Shown here one piece after another: positions 1 to 5,041 of a stretch of 5,041 bases of DNA. Origin of the DNA: Actinomycetota bacterium. GTDB lineage: Bacteria > Actinomycetota > Actinomycetes > S36-B12 > UBA5976. Every line of letters starts with the position of its first letter. Position 1 is the first letter of the stretch. The stretch spans positions 1 through 5,041 of the forward strand of contig WLGZ01000079.1 in the NCBI GenBank assembly GCA_009702945.1, read 5' to 3'. The notes below the pieces were generated by a model. It had not been told where the DNA came from. It saw only the letters and a program-made list of their open reading frames with translations, and did not search any database. Made by a program: the position numbers and the translations under genes.

Positions 1-10
1 AACCAACCCA

Positions 11-1843
11 CTAAATGTCACCAACTGCAAAGTTGCGCATATCTCGGCGATAGCTTTCCAGCGATAGCAGATCAGTTAGCAATCGTGCTTGGTCCACTTC
101 ATCAGTTCCGTCTTCAGCTCTACTCAGTGCTGCTTTGATTTCTGCCACTCGCCTACCAGCATCCATCTCGAGGATTCTGGCCAAGACTGCCTGAACATAT
201 CGTGCATCTGGCACATCGTTTGGCAGCGGCTCTACGGCCATAGCGCGCACATGAGATTTGATTTCATCATCTGGTGCTTGCTCGAGAACTTTAGTAATCC
301 AAACCTGCGCGGAATCAAATTCCAGCGGGTTCCCAGCTGCCACGCACGCGGCATAGACCGCAGAAGCTGCTGGCACTGTGAACACGCTTTCTTCAAGTGA
401 TTCAAACCATGACCCAACCAAGTGTGGGGTTTGCAATACGCATTTCAAGGCTTCGCGTTCTACCTGCGCAGCTTGCGACGATGCAGTGCTTTGAGCCCTG
501 GTTTGTTGTGGCGCTGATTTACGACCTGCGGCGCTCATTTCGTTTCTGATTGCAGCATCATCCATACCAAGCCAGCCAGCTACAGTTCGGACGTATTCCG
601 GACGAAGCGCACTGTCCTTGATGCCAGCTAGCACTGGTGCCACTGCGCGCATGGCTGCAACTCGTCCTTCAGCGGTATCCAGATCAAATTCTTCAACGGT
701 GGATCTCATGACGAATTCAAAAAGCGGAATCTTGGTTGAAATCAGATTCTTTACGGCATCATCGCCATGCTTCAATCGCAAGTCGCAAGGATCTAAACCG
801 TGCGGTTCGATAGCCACAAAAGTTGAGGCGACAAACTTTTGGTCTTCACTAAAGGCCTTTAGTGCCGCTTTGCGCCCAGCTGCGTCACCATCAAATGTGA
901 ATACGACTTCAGCGTGCTTCGTATCATCATCCATCAGGATGCGACGAAGCATTTTTACGTGATCTGCGCCAAAGGCAGTGCCACAAGTTGCAACTGCAGT
1001 TGTGATTCCGGCTAAGTGGCAAGCCATAACGTCGGTGTATCCCTCGACGACAACTGCTTGTTGCTGTTTCGCCATTTCTCTGCGCGCTAAATCAATTCCA
1101 TAGAGAACTTGTGACTTGCGATAGATCGGAGTCTCCGGGGTATTTAAATATTTTGGACCTTGATCAGCTTCAGTAAGTTTGCGAGCGCCAAACCCAATTG
1201 TGTCGCCACTTGAATCGCGAATCGGCCACATTACGCGATCTCGGAACCGGTCGTAAGCGCCACGCTGACCTGAAACTGCAAGACCTGCAGCAATCATTTC
1301 TTCTTCAGTGAAACCTTTGCTGCGTAATTCATTGCGCAAACCATCCCAGCCCGATGGTGAATAGCCAACACCAAATAGATCCCATGAAGCTTGATCGAAA
1401 CCACGTTCAGTTAAAAAAGTTCGGGCGTGCTGGGCTTCGGGAGTTAATAGCTGCGCTTTGTAAAACGCGCCGGCAATTTTGTGGGCTTCGATTAACCGAG
1501 CTCGTTGACCTTGCTGGCCAGATGAATTGCCACTGCCTTCTTCGTAGCGCAATACGATGCCGTACTTAACTGCGAGTTTTTCAACCGCTTCGGTAAATGA
1601 GAGGGCATCGATTTTGCGCACGAAGGTAATAACGTCGCCACCTTCACCGCAGGAAAAGCAGTGATACAAACCCTTGCTTGGCGTCACATGGAATGAAGGT
1701 GATCGTTCGTCGTGGAATGGACATAGTCCCTTATAACTACCGCCACCAGCGGCTTTAAGAGTTACGGTTTCGCGAACAATCTCATCGATTCGGGCTCGCT
1801 CGCGAACTGAGGTTACGTCCTCTTCGCGAATTTTTCCTGCCAC
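11..1843 (-). CDS. dnaG: DNA primase DnaG
   Basis: DnaG makes the short RNA primers that start Okazaki fragments and the leading strand, working with the replicative helicase at the fork. The 610-residue product shows the full family layout. The N-terminal CHC2 zinc domain has C41, H44, C62 and C65, almost the E. coli positions (40, 43, 61, 64). The catalytic core has the basic YDRFRDRVMWPIRD region near 197-210, the Toprim acidic residue E267 in VVEGYTDV, and the metal-binding D318 and D320 in FDGDAAG, with DPCD near 351-354. A Q/A/S-rich linker at about 441-460 leads to a C-terminal domain of about 150 residues expected to bind DnaB helicase. The start is GTG at 1843: it gives the family-standard VAGKIREEDV beginning and lies 10 bases after the dgt stop. 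A TTG 75 bases upstream would add 25 non-conserved residues and overlap dgt. The stop is TAG at 11-13. Length is normal and no key residue is missing. Confidence 0.98.
   Translation of the reverse strand: MAGKIREEDVTSVRERARIDEIVRETVTLKAAGGGSYKGLCPFHDERSPSFHVTPSKGLYHCFSCGEGGDVITFVRKIDALSFTEAVEKLAVKYGIVLRYEEGSGNSSGQQGQRARLIEAHKIAGAFYKAQLLTPEAQHARTFLTERGFDQASWDLFGVGYSPSGWDGLRNELRSKGFTEEEMIAAGLAVSGQRGAYDRFRDRVMWPIRDSSGDTIGFGARKLTEADQGPKYLNTPETPIYRKSQVLYGIDLARREMAKQQQAVVVEGYTDVMACHLAGITTAVATCGTAFGADHVKMLRRILMDDDTKHAEVVFTFDGDAAGRKAALKAFSEDQKFVASTFVAIEPHGLDPCDLRLKHGDDAVKNLISTKIPLFEFVMRSTVEEFDLDTAEGRVAAMRAVAPVLAGIKDSALRPEYVRTVAGWLGMDDAAIRNEMSAAGRKSAPQQTRAQSTASSQAAQVEREALKCVLQTPHLVGSWFESLEESVFTVPAASAVYAACVAAGNPLEFDSAQVWITKVLEQAPDDEIKSHVRAMAVEPLPNDVPDARYVQAVLARILEMDAGRRVAEIKAALSRAEDGTDEVDQARLLTDLLSLESYRRDMRNFAVGDI
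817..841. repeat. Inverted repeat (8-bp stem, 9-base loop) inside dnaG
   Basis: CAAAAGTT (817-824) is matched by its reverse complement AACTTTTG (834-841) around the loop GAGGCGACA. It is five bases from the 18-bp palindrome at 847-864, so the two could form neighbouring hairpins in the dnaG message. The region encodes KFVASTF of the primase core. The structure is real as sequence symmetry; its role is unknown. Confidence 0.5.
847..864. repeat. 18-bp perfect palindrome inside dnaG
   Basis: CACTAAAGG is followed directly by its exact reverse complement CCTTTAGTG. It lies in the dnaG Toprim region and encodes most of ALKAFS, just after the FDGDAAG metal motif. As RNA it could fold into a stem of about seven pairs with a four-base loop. 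Being in coding sequence, it may have no function. Confidence 0.6.
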
Positions 1844-1860
1844 GTCCCCTATGTTACGTG
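1841..1860 (-). promoter_or_regulatory. dgt/dnaG junction: GTG start with close AGGGG and small hairpin
   Basis: On the minus strand the 20 bases form CACGT, a ten-base loop AACATAGGGG, then ACGTG, so the two arms can pair as a 5-bp stem. The dgt stop TAA begins at the last base of the first arm. The only Shine-Dalgarno-like run, AGGGG, sits in the loop, and the dnaG start GTG is in the second arm. AGGGG is just two bases from GTG, closer than the usual five to nine. Ribosomes finishing dgt would open the stem, so dnaG translation may depend on dgt translation. The stem is short, so confidence in its function is low. Confidence 0.4.
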
Positions 1861-3092
1861 CAGCTGCGTTGGTGCCACTGCACAAGGCTGACGTCTGTGA
1901 GCGCAGCAACCTGGTCAATAACTACGCGGAATTTAGCGTCCGATGACCCAGCATCAAGCCAGAGATTGGTGTGAAATCGATCCAGATTGGCTTCTGGGTC
2001 CTGATTCAGGAATTCAACTAGATCTTGAATCTGCTGACGCTGCCTGGAATACATTTCATCGGCGCCAGCTCGATTCATTACAAATCTGGCTGCAAGCGCC
2101 TTTAGTGCAGTGACTTCATATCGAGCTTCGTCTGGAACCACTAGGGATGCCTGGTATCGAGTAAGTGGGCGCTGGCCATACTCTGCCTGGGTTGCTTGCT
2201 GAGCTGCAATACAGAAGCGACCGATCAAAGTACTCGTCAAGTTCTTGAGCTCTCCCAGCGATCGCATAGTGCCATCAAATGATGCTGGCCAGCTTGGCAG
2301 CGAGCTAACCCGAATTAGCGCCGCATCCAGTTCAGCTTTAGCAAAATCTGATCCGTACCATTTTTGGGCAACTTCAACGACTTCGCTGCGACCGGTGCTG
2401 GATTTCAAAATGTCTATGTTTACGTGCCCGGCAAAAACTGCATCTTCGATGTCATGTACACAATATGAAACGTCATCTGACCAATCCATAACTTGAGCTT
2501 CAAAACATGAAGTAGTTCCGGTTACACCTTCGCGCACCCAAGCAAACACATCTGCATCATCTTCGTAAACTCCGAATTTAACTTCGCCGGTTTGTTTAGT
2601 CCACGGATATTTTGATGCGGCATCAAGTGAAGCTCGCGTTAAGTTCAGCCCAATAGTTTGTCCTGGACGTGGTCCGGTTGCTGGGCTAATGGCTTTAGGT
2701 TCCAAGCGAGTTAGCAATCGGAAAGATTGTGCGTTTCCTTCGAAGCCACCTATGTCTTTAGCTAATTCATTTAGCGCAGTCTCGCCATTGTGACCAAATG
2801 GTGGATGACCAAGATCATGAGAAAGACATGCAGTATCAACTAAGTCCGGGTCACATCCCAATGCCGAACCAAGTTCGCGTCCAACTTGAGCAACTTCAAG
2901 TGAGTGAGTGAGTCGGGTGCGTGGAAAATCTTCTTGACCAGCTTCCATGACTTGAGTTTTCACACCAAGTCGCCGCAGTGCGGAGCTATGCATAACTCTG
3001 GCGCGATCTCTAGCAAACTCAGTACGCTCAACACTCTTGTTTGGTTCATTAACCCAGCGTTGGGAATCAAATTCGGTATAGGTGCCTAACAT
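1854..3092 (-). CDS. dgt: Deoxyguanosinetriphosphate triphosphohydrolase-like protein (HD domain)
   Basis: This is a dGTPase-family enzyme that cleaves dNTPs to the deoxynucleoside plus triphosphate and so trims the dNTP pool. The 412-residue product has the HD metal site: H63 in RLTHSLEV, H92-D93 in LSHDLGHPPFGH, and D206/D207 in DWSDDVSY. H101 and E104 in GHNGE match in spacing the catalytic His and Glu described for E. coli Dgt. The N-terminal RDRARVMHSSALRRL and the GFEGNAQSFRLLTRLE segment (about 116-131) are typical of the actinobacterial branch. Members of this branch are usually annotated 'dGTPase-like', and their true substrate range may be broader than dGTP; the sequence cannot settle that. 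The ATG at 3092 directly follows the dusB TAA, and GGTGG four bases before it could serve as ribosome binding site. Placement just before dnaG fits a role in replication, since both affect DNA synthesis. Length is normal, with no break. Confidence 0.96.
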   Translation of the reverse strand: MLGTYTEFDSQRWVNEPNKSVERTEFARDRARVMHSSALRRLGVKTQVMEAGQEDFPRTRLTHSLEVAQVGRELGSALGCDPDLVDTACLSHDLGHPPFGHNGETALNELAKDIGGFEGNAQSFRLLTRLEPKAISPATGPRPGQTIGLNLTRASLDAASKYPWTKQTGEVKFGVYEDDADVFAWVREGVTGTTSCFEAQVMDWSDDVSYCVHDIEDAVFAGHVNIDILKSSTGRSEVVEVAQKWYGSDFAKAELDAALIRVSSLPSWPASFDGTMRSLGELKNLTSTLIGRFCIAAQQATQAEYGQRPLTRYQASLVVPDEARYEVTALKALAARFVMNRAGADEMYSRQRQQIQDLVEFLNQDPEANLDRFHTNLWLDAGSSDAKFRVVIDQVAALTDVSLVQWHQRSCT

Positions 3093-3103
3093 TTATCCAC
3101 CAC
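3090..3103 (-). promoter_or_regulatory. dusB stop / dgt start junction with weak ribosome binding site
   Basis: The minus strand reads GTGGTGGA-TAA-ATG: the dusB stop abuts the dgt start with no spacer. GGTGG ends four bases before the ATG and is only a partial match to the anti-Shine-Dalgarno sequence. This arrangement supports translational coupling of dgt to dusB. Confidence 0.6.
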
Positions 3104-4259
3104 TGACCGCTAGTTCGGCTTCCCGAACTGTTTCAACTTCAGTTAGCGACATGCTCTGGGAATTAAGCCAGCCATCAGGCAAGTTAACTCGACGATCTGG
3201 CGTAGTTCTGCCGCGTGGAAGTTTAGCTAGCTCTTCATCCAAAATCTGATCTCGATTAATCGTGCTTAATAAATCATCGAATTCCTTCAGGCTGGAAATT
3301 AAAGACAGTGCGCCCCGAGTTTCGCTGCCTGCCACAACACCCTTTAGATACCAAGCCATGTGCTTGCGCATTTCCTGGCAGCCACGGAACTCGTCGCCAT
3401 GCATTTCAACTAATAAGTCACCATGACGTCGCATCAAATCAACAATTACTCCAGCATTGGGTTCAGCCGGAACTGGTTCACCGGCAAACGATGCACGAAT
3501 CTGACCAAACAACCAAGGTCGCCCTAAACATCCTCGACCAACTACTACTCCCCGAGCGCCAGTTTCATCGAGCATGCGCTGGGCATCAGCTGCTGACCAA
3601 ATGTCACCGTTACCAAGAACTGGAGTGTTTGGAATGTGTTCAACGAGTCTGGCAATTGTGGTCCAGTCTGCTTTGCCACCGTAATACTGCGCCGCAGTTC
3701 GGCCATGCAGTGCAACCCAAGTTATGCCTGCATCAGATGCAATTTTTCCAGCATCCAAATAAGTAATGTGATCGGCATCAATACCAACGCGCATCTTTAC
3801 CGTCACTGGCACTTTGCCTTGGGCATTCTTTACGGCTGAATTAACAATGCTGGAAAACAGATCACGTTTCCAAGGCAATGCGCTACCGCCACCTTTGCGA
3901 GTGACCTTTGGAACTGGGCATCCGAAATTCAAATCAACGTGATCTGCCATGTCTTCATCGACCAGCATCTTTACCGCAGCGCCAACAATGTCTGGATCGA
4001 CGCCATAAAGCTGAGCGCTTCTGGTTTTTTCATCTGAATCAAAAGTGACTAAGTCCAAGGTTTCTGGATGGCGCATCAACAAAGCCTGCGAAGTTGTCAT
4101 CTCGGCAACGTAAACCGTGTGATCAACGTCGACTTGACCGGCAGCATTTCGCATCTGAGTAGAAGCCTCACGGCATACTCTGCGAAACGCTCGGTTCGTA
4201 ACTCCCGCCATAGGCGCAAGTTCGATAACCGGATCAGTGGCTAATAAATCTGCAAACAT
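3093..4259 (-). CDS. dusB: tRNA-dihydrouridine synthase (DusB family)
   Basis: This FMN enzyme reduces uridine to dihydrouridine in the D-loop of tRNA using NADPH. The 388-residue product begins with the TIM-barrel signature APMAGVTNRAFRR (15-27). Next come AEM (52-54), AQLYG (82-86), the catalytic C114 in LNFGCPVPKV, K155 and R157 in VTVKMRVG, H185 and R187 in ALHGRT, and the FMN phosphate-site segments GNGDI (216-220) and GRGCLGRPW (241-249). The C-terminal helical tRNA-binding part contains RKHMAWYLKG. It is longer than E. coli DusB (about 320 residues), as usual in actinobacteria. About 13 extra residues lie between C29 and E53 compared with E. coli DusB. The ATG at 4259 is chosen because it puts the barrel signature at the normal distance and overlaps the glyS stop as TGATG; a TTG 30 bases upstream is possible but poorer. 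No strong Shine-Dalgarno is seen, so translation probably depends on ribosomes finishing glyS. The exact Dus subfamily, and so the uridine modified, is inferred. Confidence 0.95.
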   Translation of the reverse strand: MFADLLATDPVIELAPMAGVTNRAFRRVCREASTQMRNAAGQVDVDHTVYVAEMTTSQALLMRHPETLDLVTFDSDEKTRSAQLYGVDPDIVGAAVKMLVDEDMADHVDLNFGCPVPKVTRKGGGSALPWKRDLFSSIVNSAVKNAQGKVPVTVKMRVGIDADHITYLDAGKIASDAGITWVALHGRTAAQYYGGKADWTTIARLVEHIPNTPVLGNGDIWSAADAQRMLDETGARGVVVGRGCLGRPWLFGQIRASFAGEPVPAEPNAGVIVDLMRRHGDLLVEMHGDEFRGCQEMRKHMAWYLKGVVAGSETRGALSLISSLKEFDDLLSTINRDQILDEELAKLPRGRTTPDRRVNLPDGWLNSQSMSLTEVETVREAELAVSGG

Positions 4260-4261
4260 CA
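4257..4261 (-). promoter_or_regulatory. TGATG stop/start overlap, glyS to dusB
   Basis: The last codon of glyS (TGA) and the first of dusB (ATG) share one A. The sequence just upstream (GGCTGCTG before the ATG) has no good Shine-Dalgarno, so re-initiation by the terminating ribosome is the likely way dusB is translated. This also decides the dusB start against the upstream TTG. Confidence 0.75.
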
Positions 4262-5041
4262 GCAGCCGACGAGGCGAGAGCCTAACCAAGAGACAACGGA
4301 ATCAAGCCCAACGCGCTCTTGTTCCATAGTGTCTCGATCGCGAATAGTTACTGCATTGTCTTCTAGGGTTTCGAAGTCAACGGTTATGCAATACGGAGTA
4401 CCAATTTCATCTTGACGACGGTAACGACGGCCGATTGCACCGGCATCATCAAATTCAATGTTCCAGTTCTTGCGAAGTTCGGTTGCCAAGTCCTTTGCTT
4501 TTGGACTCAAGTCAGCATTTCGTGACAACGGCAATATTGCTGCCTTGACCGGTGCCAGGCGTTTATCAAAACGCATTACTACGCGCTTATCAACGCCACC
4601 CTTGGTGTTAGGCGCTTCATCTTCGTCATAGGCCTCAAGCATGAATGCAAGTACTGCCCGAGTTAGACCAGCAGCAGGTTCGATTACATAAGGCACATAC
4701 TTCTCACCAGATTCTTGATCGAAGAATGACAAGTCTTTGCCGGAAGCTTCCATGTGTGCTTTCAAGTCGAAGTCAGTGCGGTTTGCAATACCTTCAAGTT
4801 CGGCGAATTCACTGCCACCGAATTGGAAGCGGTATTCAATGTCCGTTGTGCGCTTTGAGTAATGCGAAAGCTTTTCTTTTGGATGTTCAAAGCGACGTAA
4901 GTTATCCGTTGATAGACCAAGGTCTACATACCAATTCCAACGCTCTTCGAGCCAGTACTCATGCCACTCTTCATCGGTGCCAGGTGGAACAAAGAATTCC
5001 ATTTCCATTTGTTCAAATTCGCGAGTTCGGAAAATGAAGTT
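4259..5041 (-). CDS. glyS: Glycyl-tRNA synthetase, C-terminal part (5' end outside window)
   Basis: This class II aminoacyl-tRNA synthetase charges tRNA-Gly with glycine in the cytoplasm. It is the single-chain (alpha2) type, not the two-subunit type of E. coli. The frame is open to the window edge, giving 260 visible residues. They start inside motif 2 (FRTREFEQMEMEFF, visible residues 4-17). The glycine-site region ELEGIANRTDFDL follows at about 80-92, then motif 3 YVIEPAAGLTRAVL at about 118-131 with its conserved Arg in GLTR. The C-terminal anticodon-binding domain covers roughly 150-260, with AIGRRYRRQDEIGTPYC and the usual ending in GC. Full family members are about 460 residues, so some 200 N-terminal residues lie beyond 5041. 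The ATG at 5008 is an internal methionine, not the start, because 11 in-frame codons before it encode conserved motif 2. The TGA stop at 4261-4259 overlaps the dusB start by one base. Confidence 0.97.
   Translation of the reverse strand, partial: NFIFRTREFEQMEMEFFVPPGTDEEWHEYWLEERWNWYVDLGLSTDNLRRFEHPKEKLSHYSKRTTDIEYRFQFGGSEFAELEGIANRTDFDLKAHMEASGKDLSFFDQESGEKYVPYVIEPAAGLTRAVLAFMLEAYDEDEAPNTKGGVDKRVVMRFDKRLAPVKAAILPLSRNADLSPKAKDLATELRKNWNIEFDDAGAIGRRYRRQDEIGTPYCITVDFETLEDNAVTIRDRDTMEQERVGLDSVVSWLGSRLVGC

Larger units (their letters stand above)
11..5041 (-). other. Probable operon glyS-dusB-dgt-dnaG
   Basis: Four co-directional genes are packed with junctions of -1, 0 and +10 bases. No room exists between them for a terminator or a conventional promoter. 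The most economical reading is one transcript from a promoter upstream of glyS, outside the window. The end of the unit is also outside, since only 10 bases follow the dnaG stop. Internal promoters inside coding sequence cannot be excluded by eye. The order is, from general knowledge, common in actinobacteria. Confidence 0.8.

Noticed and set aside
618..962. Plus-strand open frame of 114 codons opposite dnaG (and the shorter ones at 89-400, 1354-1569 and 2245-2496)
   Set aside because: All lie within conserved minus-strand genes and have low-complexity, non-family-like translations.
1141..1150. AT-rich palindrome TATTTAAATA
   Set aside because: It is only 10 bp, encodes the conserved KYLNT stretch of primase, and is within chance expectation; not a promoter or origin element.
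1803..1816. SOS-box-like CGAAC-N4-GTTAC at the start of dnaG
   Set aside because: The second half differs from GTTCG at two of five positions, and the sequence is explained by the conserved codons for VTSVRE.
1844..1918. Upstream TTG start giving a 25-residue extension of DnaG
   Set aside because: The extension overlaps dgt by 65 bases, resembles nothing in the family, and would shift the zinc ligands away from their conserved positions; the GTG at 1843 fits.
2899..2913. Short GTGA tandem repeat
   Set aside because: It is just over three units long and is accounted for by the codons of the conserved LTHSLEV motif in dgt.
3308..3766. Plus-strand open frame of 152 codons opposite dusB
   Set aside because: The translation is rich in C, H and Q with no recognisable domain, and lies wholly antisense to a conserved gene; it is a shadow of dusB codons.
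4260..4289. TTG start giving a 10-residue extension of DusB
   Set aside because: The extra VRLSPRRLL is not family-like and overlaps glyS by 31 bases; the ATG in the TGATG overlap gives the expected beginning.
4645..5037. Plus-strand open frame of 130 codons opposite glyS
   Set aside because: It is antisense to conserved synthetase motifs, has no domain-like features and no clear ribosome binding site.

Overview
The window is gene-dense bacterial housekeeping DNA from an actinobacterium. All four coding regions lie on the minus strand, so transcription runs from high to low coordinates: glyS (glycyl-tRNA synthetase, 5' end cut off by the window edge), dusB (tRNA-dihydrouridine synthase), dgt (HD-type deoxynucleoside triphosphate triphosphohydrolase) and dnaG (DNA primase). 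The actinobacterial assignment rests on protein signatures. The dusB product has the long C-terminal form and the LNFGCPVPKV, GIDADHITYLDAG and GRGCLGRPWLF wording. The dgt product has RTRLTHSLEVAQVGRELG and DLVDTACLSHDLGHPPFG. The dnaG product begins VAGKIREEDV and continues GGGSYKGLCPFHDE. Base composition looks close to half G+C by eye (not computed). That is low for the phylum and recalls streamlined freshwater lineages (Nanopelagicales-like or small Microbacteriaceae), but the exact taxon is inference.

Layout on the minus strand: glyS occupies 5041-4259 and its TGA stop shares one base with the dusB ATG (TGATG). dusB occupies 4259-3093 and its TAA is immediately followed by the dgt ATG at 3092. 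dgt occupies 3092-1854. After a 10-base gap dnaG starts at a GTG (1843) and runs to a TAG at 11-13. Only 10 bases remain beyond dnaG, so any terminator is outside. No stretch over 300 bases lacks a gene, and no RNA gene, mobile element, CRISPR array or convincing promoter is visible.

The spacing implies one polycistronic, translationally coupled unit whose main promoter lies upstream of glyS, outside the window. It joins translation functions (tRNA charging and tRNA D-loop modification) to DNA replication functions (dNTP pool control and primer synthesis).

I found no undescribed system here. The points worth a second look are small: a 5-bp hairpin at the dgt/dnaG junction that would hold the primase start codon in its stem; an 18-bp perfect palindrome five bases from an 8-bp stem-loop inside the dnaG Toprim region; and an extra stretch of about 13 residues near the N-terminus of DusB.
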